Shown piece after piece: positions 1 to 10,372 of a stretch of DNA of 64,000 nucleotides; the stretch's first letter is position 1, and the number at the start of each line of letters is the position of its first letter. The translations under genes and the position numbers were made by a program. This stretch comes from Microstegium vimineum. Lineage: Eukaryota; Streptophyta; Magnoliopsida; Poales; Poaceae. The notes under the pieces are model-generated. The model searched no databases. It saw nothing but the letters and a program-made list of their open reading frames with translations, and was not told the DNA's origin. The stretch is from contig CM039120.1 in NCBI GenBank assembly GCA_022036555.1, positions 14,399,291 through 14,463,290 on the forward strand. The letters are read 5' to 3'.

Positions 1-1072
1 TGGAGACTCACAACTTGCAGCTTGCAGCTCAAGCTCAGGCACATGCCCAGCAAGATGAGTTCCAGATGCAGTTCCTGGCCTTCCAGAGGTAGCGGGGCAA
101 GACTCAGCGACAGCAGACAGAGTTACTCAGTCAACTTCTCGGTTCTAGCTCGGGACTCTTTGTCACACCACAGCTTGCTTTACCAGAGACCTCCCAGCAG
201 CAGCAGTTTACCTCTCAGGCTCAGACACCTCCAGTGGTGATTCCGACTCTAGATGTACAGCCTAGTGGGCTTCAGAGTTAGGCACCAGCCTCGCCTGTCT
301 ACCAGACGTCGATGAATTAGGTGTCATTGTGGCTAGCTTCCCTCGGTGATTTTCAGACCGGATTCACTCCTATCCGGGGGGCTATCATTGAGGAGGCTAC
401 GTGTGACCTCACCGCGTCTTACACAGAGATCATCGGAGAGAACTCACCGGTCAGAGCAGTTCCAGAGACTCAACCTTCAAGGGTTCCTCCTCCGGCGACG
501 GGAACTCACCTGTCTTCAGTTGCTTCGTCGAAGGTTGGACCAGACTGCTCAGCCCAGACAGTGATGACACCACCTCTTGTTGCTATTCAAACAGATGCTA
601 CCACAGTTGCAACAGAGGTCGTTGAGTCAGAGGCACTAGTTCAGCAAGAGGGTCAGCTTGCAGTGGATGTAGCAGCAGTTACAGTTGCAATATCTTCACC
701 CCTTCACTCTCAGGGTCAGCCAGCAGAGCTTGTTGCAGCAGTTACTCTCGCAGCCCTGGCAGCGACATCTTCTCCTCCGCCTTGGGTTTACACTCATCGG
801 GACACTGGACCTGCTACCACAGAGGCAGGACCATTTGAGGCTCACATTCAGACTGCTACACCGTCAGAGCCTCAGGGGGAGTTAGGAGAGATAGCTCCAG
901 CTTCTTAGTCAGCAGCTCCAGCTCCAGAGGACACCCTAGCTGAGCCTTCCCAGACAGCGTCTGTTCCAGAGACTCAGGGTGATGAGTTAGATGATTCAGA
1001 TCTTCAGGAGTTCATCATACTGGATCACAAGGCTATAGCTTCCTCGGCTCCACCCCCAGCTCCAGATGCTTA
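1..1072 (+). pseudogene. Decayed post-pol open frame of a copia-type retrotransposon (partial)
   Basis: One frame can be followed from base 1 to about 1072 through several stops (near 99, 280 and 318, then 906-908, then the natural end near 1072). The first 80 codons are very Gln-rich. The rest (321-908 is the longest open stretch, 195 codons) is rich in Ser, Thr, Pro, Ala and Val with repeated AAVT-like runs, and ends in an acidic segment (DELDDSDLQEF). No enzymatic motif, zinc finger or membrane helix is visible. It lies upstream of a polypurine tract and an LTR, so I infer an extra 3' frame of the SIRE-like element, of the kind sometimes called envelope-like; homology is not shown here. 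It could also be the C-terminal tail of a gag-like protein. The element continues to the left of the window. Confidence 0.35.
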
Positions 1073-1567
1073 GTGTTGGTGCTAGACGCCAAAGGGGGAG
1101 AGAGGGTCGAGTATATCAGAGATAGGGGAGAGTTGTGAGATAGGGGGAGGGATTTGATCTTTGTGTGATTTTAATTTCCCCCGTACTCATGCATCATATC
1201 TTCTTTCATGCATTGTATATATGTGTGATGCTTGATGTTTGTGAGGTACTCTTGTGTGTGACATACTCTTGGTTATCACTAATATATCTTATGAGTTGTC
1301 ACTTGGTTCATGATATGTCTCTATTCTATATTGGTTGTGCTTCCGCGCCATACTTTGATATCTTGGTGAGAATATCATGAGGTACTCCGATTCAATTCCA
1401 TATTCATTGAGTACCATGTTTGTGGCTTGGCTTGGATGAGCAAGTATCATTCACTCTAATTCACTAACCCTTGCTCAACCCATCCAAGTCATTTGAAATC
1501 CTAACCATTCATCTCTTATATCTTATACTCGAGGTTTATTGTCATCAATCACCAAAAAGGGGGAGAT
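1073..1567 (+). other. Non-coding 3' region and polypurine tract of the left-edge copia element
   Basis: No coding frame is credible here. Two purine-rich stretches occur: one at 1092-1157 just after the frame, with repeated AGGGGGAG, and one at 1553-1567 (ACCAAAAAGGGGGAGAT). The second directly abuts the LTR and is the likely plus-strand primer site. Confidence 0.5.
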
Positions 1568-3000
1568 TAAAGAATCATGGCCCTATTGGTTTTGGTGATT
1601 AACGACAAGTAAAAGATTATTGTGGCTAATGTGTGTTTTGCAGAGGCTATGCGTAGCTTAGCCATAGTGATCAAAGAGAATGGGCTTTAATGGTTATCAC
1701 TTAGCCCCAAAGACGGATATCGTTTCAGATTTCAAAGAGTCATGATGAAGATCCTAGAGTGATATGCTAAGTGCCATAAGAAGATGAAGGGCACTTAGTA
1801 TAGATAGGGCTTTGTTTGATCTTTGACCGTACTATTAAGAGGGGTTGAGATTAGTAGCTTGACTTAGAAAAGCTTCATGACTTAGGTGTGGTGCACACTT
1901 GTCTTCCTTAGCTCTAAGCAAGCCTATGGTGACCGTAAGATTGCCTAGAACAACTTCCATATTCATCGCGAAGAAAACCGAAGTTGAGAGGGGCATGTTC
2001 TGGGCAACGGACGTTGAAGACCAAGGCGTCGGACGTTGTCCGTCATGTCAGAATGTGGCGTCGGACGCTGGAGTGTTTGCCCCCGAGCGTCTGTCCGCCT
2101 TGCAGAGAGCCCCAGAAAAGCTCAAGTGGGCCAGAGTGCGACGGACGCTGTCTGTCGAGTTGGCATCGAACGCTGAAGAGCGTCCGTCGGCCTTCCAGTG
2201 AGGGTTGTTTTCAGCTTGGGGCGTCAGACGCTGGAGCGTAGCGTCCATCGCCAAAGCGATGGAGCGTCCGTTGACTTCTCAAATGAATAACAACTAGTCG
2301 TTCGGCGTGGCGATGGAGCATCTGTCGCCAACTAAAATTGCCAGTTTTCAGCCCAAGGCTGAGTTGATTGAAGGGGTATTTATACCCATTCCTTGACTTC
2401 CCACCTTGTCTTTGATCATTTCAGTTGCTGAGATCTTTGAGAAGTTTGGGAAGAGAGCAAGAGCCCTAGAGAGAGAGAGAGTGATTCATGAATCCATCCA
2501 TCATCTCCTCTAGTTCATCCAAGAGTTCAAGTGTGCATCCACTCTAGTTGTGAGGCTTGATTGAGTCAAGTGAAGATCAAGGCTTGTTACTCTTGGTGAT
2601 CGACATCACCTAGATGGTCCGGTGGTGTTTGGGAGTAAGGTGATCGCCGGAGGATTGTTAGCGGCCCTTCTCCATCGACTTGTGATCGGTTGTGGGTGGT
2701 TCACCGAGCCGGAGTGGTGAAAAACCAGCCCGTAAAGAGCACTCATCCCTTGCGCAGGATTGAGGGGGAGAAATACCTTGCCAAAACGTCATCGTGTCAA
2801 GATTTCTATCCCTAGCTCCTTAATATTGCATTACTTTCCGCATTGTCCTTACATTCATTGACTTGCTACCGCTTTCTAGTTAGGACGCACAATCGGTAGG
2901 CACTAGGGGGCAATTGGCATTGCTAGGATTTCATATTGCTTTAGAAATTTTAAATAAGCCCAATTCACCCCCACCCCTCTTGGGCATCTTGATCCTTTCA
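1568..3000 (+). mobile_element. 3' LTR of a SIRE-like copia element (1433 bp)
   Basis: It begins right after the polypurine tract and ends in CTTGATCCTTTCA, the same end, in reverse, as the LTR at 61305-62903. The expected first bases TG read TA, an apparent point mutation. No primer binding site follows base 3000, so this is a 3' LTR and not a 5' one. A TATA box (TATTTATA, 2377-2384) marks the promoter. Immediately upstream (about 1999-2335) is a dense cluster of short CGTCGGACG-like palindromic motifs. Downstream are an (AG)n run (2468-2483) and two GGTGATCG motifs. Confidence 0.65.
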
Positions 3001-3202
3001 CTCACATCTCTCATTTCAGATTTCGTGGTTATCATCAATAAGTTCTCTCCCTCTCTCTTTTTTGTTTTCTCTCACGTTTGGCTTGTGGCTCTCACTCACC
3101 GATTTGTGGGGACACTCCAATTCTTTTTCTCTCCTTCTTTTGCGCTCTCATTTCTCACTTCAGAGTTCTTTTGCTAGTACTCAACTAGTATTTGTTGTGG
3201 TG
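3001..3202. other. Spacer between two LTRs, T/C-rich, no gene
   Basis: About 200 bases with long TCTC and TTTT runs. I see no gene, inverted repeat or primer site. It is the flanking sequence into which both the left-edge element and element 2 inserted. Confidence 0.4.
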
Positions 3203-3661
3203 TGAAGGACCGAATACGATGACCAGAGGGGGGTGAATGGGAGACAAATAAAAATTCCTTTCGGAAGATCTTGACCCTTGTCCCAAACACGACCCAAACG
3301 AGAATGATAGACTCACGACCCACGAATGGGTGGATGTTCTAGGAGATGTCCTACAAACACAGCGGAGCTACCCAAGAACCCGAGAAACCAAATGCCGAAG
3401 CAAATCAACTAAAGCAGCAGACTGCAGAGGCATCAAACACTGTCACGACAGGCGACGTACGCGCCAACGCACTGCGACAAACGCTTTGAGAAGCTGAGCG
3501 ATGGACGCAGTAGCAAAAGGCGACAGACGTTGGGTGTGAGCGTCTGTGGACCTAACAGAGAGGGACCGGAGAGCTCCTCCAGGCGACGGACGCGTCTGGA
3601 GGTAACCGGACGGATGCTGGCGAGCGTCCAATGCAAATGAATAGAGAGCTCTGCAACCCTC
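3203..3661 (-). mobile_element. Copia element 2, 3' LTR, piece A (LTR end)
   Basis: Read on the minus strand this ends in CATCGTATTCGGTCCTTCA, matching the end of element 1's LTR (CATTCTCGGTCCTTCA, up to 5620). It stops abruptly at 3661, where element 1 begins after CCCTC, and resumes at 14782 with CCCTA. Pieces A, B (14782-15356) and C (16565-17498) add up to 1968 bp, close to the 1959 bp of element 1's 5' LTR. The inner part of this piece differs clearly from element 1, so the two belong to different subfamilies. It carries several CGACGGACGC-type motifs (3580-3630). Confidence 0.75.
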
Positions 3662-5620
3662 TGCGAACACATGGTGGATAAGTACCCATGATGTTCAGTT
3701 TTGTGATGAGTGATTGCCCAACACTTGAGCGGTTCAGTTTGAGTGGCTTACTTCTAATCCTTGCGAAAGCAAGTGTGTGCCTGTCTATCGGCTTGTGGTG
3801 TGCAGGTACTATGCCTAGTGACAGTGGTCAGTGGCGTGGAGAAGGTCGAGTAGAGGCTTGCCGTGTCGATGGACTGAGAGCGGTGAAGGGCGGAAGCGGA
3901 GCTCGGACTGAGGGACCATGGGCGCCGGCAGACTAACTGTGGTGGCTAGTGCTTGGCACTGGCGAGTGCGAGAAGACATGGAGGTAGACTGAGTCGACCG
4001 AGTCAAGACGGTGGATGCGCGAGTCGAGCAGAGGCTCAGGGGACTCAGAGTCTGATCAGGCGAGGACAAGGTGGCTCGAGTCGAGCGGTTTGGTGGTTTG
4101 GGCCTCAAAACCATCCGAGGACGGTTTCCGAGTTTGGGCCTCAAAACTCGAGGTTCGGTAGTTGAGCCCAAAGCTACCGGTGGCGGGTTTCCTGGGTTTG
4201 GGCCTCAAAACCTAGGCGGAGCTTCCGAGGAAGCAGGGATGGCACATGGCGGAATCCTGGAGGTTGCGTCGAGGCGATGGCAACTCCCGGCAGGAAGCGG
4301 GGTCGTCCATTCAAAATGCGAGAGATATTTTCCAGAGCTTGGACTGCAATGCTTAGGCTAGGTAGTTCACTCAATGTATCTAGGGGGGTCTTTGGGAAAG
4401 AGCCAAAGCTCGTTAAGTAGGGATGAAGGGGTATCCCTCATCCCATCTCTTGAACCCTAATCACTTGCCCTCTCTCTCTAGTTCATGAGATCCCTAGGTT
4501 GTTTCCACAAACCTTTGTAAGAACTTGGTTTTGCTGCGAGGAATCGGAGGCCGTAACCTTCGTAAGCCATGGTGGCTTCGATTTGTTGACCGTTGTCCCT
4601 GTTTTGCTTGTGTTCTTCATGTTTTGCTTTTGCTCCCTCTTCTCCCGAGATGATCTCTCTTTGTAGGGAGTAGCTCTTGCAAATCCGTTTGAACCAAGTT
4701 GTTCGTAATCGTGAGGAGCTTCGTTGCACCGAAGGATTTCTCCTCAAACCTCACAAGTGCGTAGATCGGGCGATTTCTTTGTGGAATTCTTCGTTCTTGA
4801 GCTTTTCCCCAAATCTCTTCTCCTCCCTTTGCTCTAAGCCAAATTGAGCGATGATTTCTTCGGGATAGCTCCCCAACTGCACTAGGATCATACCTACAAA
4901 GTTTGGTTGCAGTTGGTGATCATTTGGTTGAGTATTTGGAAGATTTGGCGGAGTGGAAACTGTTTTTGCGGGTTTCAGAGTTTCTGCTTGAGAGCGTCGG
5001 ACCACCCTCCGGACGACTTTCCCCGAGCTCCGGACCATTGCAAGTGGTCCGGTGGTCTTGACCAGCTAACGTGTCAAGCAGCAAAGGGCGTCAGACCAGG
5101 TGCGTTAGTCCGACGGTGAGCGTCGGACCAATGTCCGGAGCTAGGGAGCTTGTTGTGTTGTTTTGCAAAGAGGTTGGAGTGAGCACCGGACTACTTCCCA
5201 TAGTCCGACGGTGAGCGTCGGACCAGTGGTCCGGAGCTTGGGCACTCCCTGCATAGTTTCTAAGTGAGCGTCGGACTAGTCCGGAGGTGCTTGGGTAAGC
5301 ACCGGACCAAAGGCTCCGGACCATTTCCATTGGTCCGGAGGTCTTGTCTGAACTGGTCCGGAGCTCCCTGTTGGCTGTTGTTTTCGTGTGTTTTACCTAG
5401 GTTCTTGCCTCTTTTCTGTATTGGTTGAGAACATGGTTTTCGGGGTTTCCGGTGAGTTTTCCTCCACTGCTGGTGAGCTCTCATTTCTCCGTTTTCATCT
5501 GAATCCCCCGAGCAAGCAACTGGGTTTGGTTTTTGGGAAGAGTGGCCCGAACATTTCGAGAGAAATTTGAGGCTCCCATTCACCCCCCCCCCCTCTCTGG
5601 TCGTCATTCTCGGTCCTTCA
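3662..5620 (+). mobile_element. Copia element 1, 5' LTR (1959 bp)
   Basis: It starts TGCGAACACATGG and ends CTCGGTCCTTCA, followed at once by a primer binding site. The same start recurs at 13828, after a polypurine tract, and in reverse at 17498. Preceding bases are CCCTC and the bases after the 3' LTR are CCCTA, a 4/5 match to a target duplication. Repeated blocks with TTTGGGCCTCAAAAC lie at 4099-4210. A cluster of TCCGGACC / GTCGGACC motifs occupies about 4996-5350. I found no clear TATA box. Confidence 0.85.
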
Positions 5621-5635
5621 ATTGGTATCAGAGCC
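5621..5635 (+). other. Primer binding site (initiator Met tRNA type)
   Basis: ATTGGTATCAGAGCC directly follows the 5' LTR end. TGGTATCAGAGC is the classic complement of the 3' end of plant initiator tRNA-Met used by copia elements. It fixes the LTR boundary and the plus orientation. Confidence 0.9.
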
Positions 5636-5683
5636 GGTTAATGATCAATCCACCTTACACGGTTCTTGATCCCCGAAGGCGAC

Positions 5684-7128
5684 ATGGAGCGAGGTGCTGG
5701 TAAACCTCCTTACTTTGATGGAACCAACTTTGTCTATTGGAAGGTGCGCATGTTCGCTTACCTCCAAGGGCTTGACACAAAGTTTTTGGAGATTTGTGAG
5801 AATGAGAACTACGTGGTTCTTGGCGCTCGGATCACCGATCTCCAAGTTTGAGCGGGTTCTTGGCGCTCGGATCATTCTCTTCTCTTGTTTGTCTCTTCCG
5901 GAGTTTGAGCGGGTTTCGAGTCTCACTACGGCACGAGAGATCTGGCAAACACTCTTGAGATATCATTAGGGAAACCGTCAAATCAAGTCCAGACTCTTCG
6001 ACATGTACCGTAGAGAGTACGAGAACTTTGCTCAGTTGGCCGGCGAATCTGTTGAAGGGATGTTCACTCGTTTCCAATCTATCGTCAACAAGATGCGTGT
6101 TAATCGAGCCAACTTGCCTTATGATGATCATGAGATGGATATCAAGCTTTTGCATGCTCTTGATCGGAAGGTGTGGGAGATGAAAGTGGCTGCCATTCAG
6201 GAGTCACCGGGCTATGATGCCCTGACCATGGACGAGCTGTTCAGCAAGCTCAAGTCCTCGAAGATTGACTACTAGACCAGGGCCAAGCTTGAAAATCCGT
6301 CGAAACCATCTATGGCATTGGTTTCTGGCCCCGGCGGTACGTCTTCTTCCTCCTCTGGCCCTTCACACTCCTTGTTTGCTTTGTCTCTGATTTCTGTGAT
6401 AGAGGAGCAAGTGGAGGCTCTTGGAGATGACAAGCTAGACCTAGTCATCACTAGGTTCTCACGGTTTCACAACAACCGTTTGAACCGACAACGTGGTGGC
6501 TCGGCCAAGGGGTGCTACTGTTGTGGTGATGAGGATCACTTCATTGCAAACTGCCCCAAGAAAGCTGCGGGCGACTTCACCAAGCGCAAGGACAAGCGCG
6601 AGCACCACTTCGAGGACAAGCACAAGACCAAGGGCGTCTACCACCGGAGGTCTTCCAAGAAGGTGATAAACAAGGTGAAGGCCAAGCACCGAGCCTTCCT
6701 CGCCTCCCTCAGCGACATCGATGCCTCCTCCAACGGAGGTGCTTCTTCAAGCGATGATGAGTCGAAGGGAAAGGTTGAGGACAAGCTCAACGGCCTATGC
6801 TTCTATGCCGACAACAAGCACGGTGGCTTTTGCACCATGGCGATTGAAGAAGGCAAGGTCGGCAAGTGCAAGGATGGCCCCGACTATGACTATGACTCCG
6901 ATACACCAGAGGTATCACCCACCGTCGAATCCCTCTCTCTCGAGATTGAGTCTCTGAACGACACCTTGATGGGTCCAGATGCGTTTCTCAAGCGTGCCGC
7001 TTGTGAGAGAAACGACTTTAAGGCGAAGTACCTTAGCGTGCTTCATGAGCTAGATTTTGCTAAGGTGTCTATGGTGGTTACCGAGGAGGTAGAGTGTGAT
7101 GCTTGCGCCATTCACATGTCTAGTCTTG
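5684..7128 (+). pseudogene. Copia element 1 gag, N-terminal and middle part, disrupted
   Basis: Gag forms the particle shell and binds RNA. The start at 5684 (MERGAGKPPYFDGTNF) matches the usual gag opening, in which the YFDG..F..W core sits in the first 25 residues. A stop at 5849-5851 and a frame change lie at a 40-bp tandem duplication (20 bases at 5815-5834 repeat at 5855-5874). After that the frame from about 5880 carries a UBN2-like core (EFERVSSLTTAREIWQTL, then YENFAQLAGESVEGMFTRF), with further stops at 5967-5969 and 6273-6275. A zinc knuckle CYCCGDEDHFIANC (CX2CX4HX4C) lies at about 6514-6555. A lysine-rich and then acidic tail follows. The frame is broken at 7128 by a solo LTR and resumes at 9060. 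Confidence 0.8.
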
Positions 7129-9054
7129 TGAAAGGTCCTAGATGGCTAGAGGGGGGGTGAATAGCCTAACAAAAAATCTACAAATCACTAGAGCAAATGG
7201 TTAGATAACACTAAAGCGAAGCTTTTTGCTCTAGCTCTACTTGGGGTGCGAAGCCACCTATCTAATGCAATTCTAGATAGCTAAGTGTCTAACAATCAAT
7301 AGCAAGAACCTAAGGCACTTAACTTGAGCTAGCAAGAACAACTAACTAGCTAAGCTAACAAGCTAACAAGAGAGCTAACTAGGCAAGATATAAACAAGGT
7401 AAATACAAGAGAGGAGGAGATTCTTATACCGATGCCTTGTGAAGATGATATACCAATAAAGAGCCAATCACAATATGAACACCAAGAGTAGCCGGGAGAC
7501 AAGATGAACACAATGATTTTTCTCCCGAGGTTCACTTGGTTGCCACCAATCTAGTCCCCGTTGTGTCAACTACTCAAGTGGTGTTTCAGTGGCTAATTTG
7601 GCAATTCACAAGCCAAATCCACTACCCAGGCGCCACAAGAAACCACCCAAATGAGAGTAACTCAAAGACACGAGCAATCCACTAGAGTTACCCTTTGGCT
7701 CTCCGCCGAGGTGGGTACAAGCCCTCTCACAATCACCGAAGTCGGCCGCAAACAATCACCAATTGCGCCGAAGCTTCTCCACAATTGCCAAGCCGTCTAG
7801 GTGTTGGCAAACACCAAGAATAACAAGAAACCACACGGCGATGAAGATGACCAAGTGCCACTAAGATGCAATGCAAAGATCAATGCACTTGGATCACTCA
7901 AACTCTCACAAATATGCAATAAGAGTGAAGAGAGTGAGTTGGGGGCTATCTCAAGCAAGCACAAGTGTATCAAATGAATGAGAGGTGCAAGAGTGAGCCC
8001 TAGGAGCTGGCCAAACCACTTAAATAGCCATCCAAACTGAGCTAGCCGTTTTGCTCCTTTTCACTGAAATTTGCGTAGCTCCGGACGCACTTTGCATGGG
8101 GGTCCGGACAAATGCGCTTGCGTCCGGACCCTCCTCCATTTCAAATCCTGCTGTTGGCACGCTGTCTGCTGCTGACGTGCCACCTCCAGACGCATGCAAC
8201 AGTAGCGTCCGGAGTCGCCTTCTTCTGCGTCCGGACCCTACGCAGAGAGGGTCCAGATAGCCCCCTGAGTTCGGACATGCGTCCGGTGTCCTAGGTCCGG
8301 ACCATGCCTTGTGTTCGGACCCAATCCAGAGAGGGGTCCAGAGAGCTCCTCAGCTCCGGACCCACGTCCGGTCTCTTGTGTCCGGACCGCATTCAGCGTC
8401 TGGATAAATGCATCCAGAGAAATCCAGTGAGCGCCGAGCTCCGGACGTGCGACCGGAGTCAGCCTCCGGACTCACTTTTGCATCCGGACCTCCTGTCCAG
8501 AGAGCCCGAGGGCTAGGGTATGCCACCGGACGCATCTCCGATGGTCCGGTCGGCCTCTGCCCTGCGTCTGTAGCCTCTCTGAGTGGCACACCGAGCCTCT
8601 GCTTCTTCTCCAAGTCTTCAAGTGCTAACACCTTATGATCCAAACCTTGTTCACCTGTGTTAGCCTTTGTAACATATATTTCTTGGATTTATTTTATTTT
8701 GTGTCACTTAGATTCATTTTAGATATGCAATGCAAATGACCTAGTGGCACATGATAACCGTAATCGAACCAAGTTTTCCCTTCTTAATAGTACGGCTATC
8801 TATCCTAAAGGTGATCACACTCTCTATAGTGTCTTGATCACTAAACTAAAAATGGCCCTATAGATATACCTTTGCCTTGGGTCCATTTTTGTTTTTCTCT
8901 TTCTTCTTTTCCTTAGTCATGGAGCACTTGATCCATCATGATCTTTCATCTAGCTCCATGTCTCAAGGTGAACCACCCTATCTTGATCATACACTTAGTT
9001 CAAGGGCTAGTCAATAGGTTTAATCAATTAACCAAAACCAAACAAGGTCTTTCA
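7129..9054 (-). mobile_element. Solo LTR of a SIRE-like copia family inside element 1 gag (1926 bp)
   Basis: On the plus strand it begins TGAAAGGTCCTAGATGG and ends CAAGGTCTTTCA. Both edges are flanked by a perfect 5-bp duplication TCTTG (7124-7128 and 9055-9059). Orientation is minus: the reverse complement ends in the typical TCTAGCCATCTAGGACCTTTCA form and a TATA-like box (CTATTTAAG on the minus strand) lies at 8019-8027. No gag or pol lies inside, so this is a solo LTR left by LTR-LTR recombination. A cluster of at least ten TCCGGACGC/GTCCGGAC motifs spans about 8058-8560, directly upstream of that TATA box. Confidence 0.85.
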
Positions 9055-9300
9055 TCTTGTCACTCTCCAGGACAAGTATGACAGTCTACTTGAGGAGGTC
9101 AGTGAGCTGAAGGCTAGGCCTAGCTTACTTGGTGCGTGCAAGTCTTGCTTAGGCTTGCGTTCTGAGCTGGCACAGAAAGATGCTAGGATTGCTGTGTTAG
9201 AAAAGGTCAGCTCAGATAGCACTAGAGAATCGGATGGCTTTGAGGCTTTGGAGCTTGAGATAGCGTCGTACATACACGATAAGATGCGTACCGAGGAATA
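9055..9300 (+). pseudogene. Copia element 1 gag, C-terminal coiled-coil part
   Basis: This resumes the gag frame after the duplicated TCTTG: a Leu/Glu/Lys-rich stretch (LQDKYDSLLEEVSELKARP, later LEKVSSDSTRES) with coiled-coil character and a CKSCLGLRSEL segment. It ends at a TAA stop at 9300-9302. The protein sense across the solo LTR is continuous, confirming that the LTR interrupted a former gag gene. Confidence 0.65.
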
Positions 9301-9302
9301 AA

Positions 9303-10372
9303 ACACATACCTTTGGTCCATCTTGAGCTGGGTGTATTGCCGAGAGCCGCAGTTGGGGATGTTTCTTAGCCAATGCAAAAGGGCTGGTAGCACGGGAGTA
9401 GGCTTTGCCGGTTCTTCTTCCGAGCTTTGGAAGTGGCATAGGAGATTGGGACACTTGAGTTTTGACTTGCTTGCAAGGCTTAGCTCAATGGACCTTATCC
9501 AAGGATTGCCAAAGCTGAAGTTCGAGAAGGATTTGGTTTGCCATCCTTGCAGGCATGGCAAGATGTTTGCTGCTTCCCATCCTCCTGTGACTGAGATCAT
9601 GACCACTCGGCCCGGCGAGCTCTTACACATGGACACAGTTGGTCCAGCTCGGGTTAGGTCGGAGGGAGGGAAGTGGTATGTTGTTGTAGTAGTTGATGAC
9701 TATTCGAGATACTCTTGGGTGTTCTTTTTGGCAAGTAAGGATGAGGCTTTTCCACTTGTTCGAGATCTGATTTTGAGATTGCAAAATGAGCTACCTAAGA
9801 ATGACATGAGAGCTATCCGCAGTGATAATGGCACAGAATTCAAGAATGCTCACTGTGCAACTCTTTGCTCTTCTTTGGGTCTCGATCACCAGTTTTCCTC
9901 ACCTCACACTCCCCAGCAGAACGGTGTTGTTGAGTGCAAGAATCGGACCCTTGTTGAGATGGTCAGGACGATGCTCGATGAGCATAGGACTCCTAGGAGG
10001 TATTGGGCCGAAGCAGTCAGTTCTGCTTGCTATGTTTCCAATCGCATTTTCCTCCGAGCTTTCAAGAAGAATACTTATGAGTTACGATTTGGGAGACCAC
10101 CCAAGATAAGTCACCTACGGGTGTTTGGGTGCAGGTGCTTCATCCTCAAAAAGGGCGGTAAGTTGGATAAATTTGAATCACGGTCTTCTGACGGTATCTT
10201 TCTTGGTTATTCTACTCACTCTCGTTCTTATCGTGCACTTAACCTTGAGACTAACCGAGTGATGGAGACTTGTGAGATTACCTTCGATGAGACTATGCCC
10301 TGTGTTTCCACTGCTTTTGAGCTTGCAGGTGATGATGAGGTGAACACTAGCATCTTTGTGGAGGAGGAGTAG
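9303..10372 (+). pseudogene. Copia element 1 gag-tail/integrase fusion, protease missing
   Basis: The frame opens with a gag-tail-like segment (LSWVYCREPQLGMFLSQC, ending GVGFA) and passes without a break into integrase at GSSSELWKWHRRLGHLS near 9413. The HHCC zinc finger is visible (HRRLGHLS, then CHPCRHGKM). The core follows (HMDTVGPARV, VVVVDDYSRYSWVFF, then IRSDNGTEF and PQQNGVVECKN), giving a D, D, E triad. No aspartic protease motif exists between gag and integrase, although copia elements always encode one there, so I infer an internal deletion at about 9405-9415. The frame ends at TAG 10370-10372. The next codons stay in the same frame into RT, so this is a single nonsense mutation. 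Confidence 0.85.

Noticed and set aside
321..908. Independent host gene
   Set aside because: Low-complexity composition, upstream stops in the same frame, and position just before a polypurine tract and LTR point to a retrotransposon frame.
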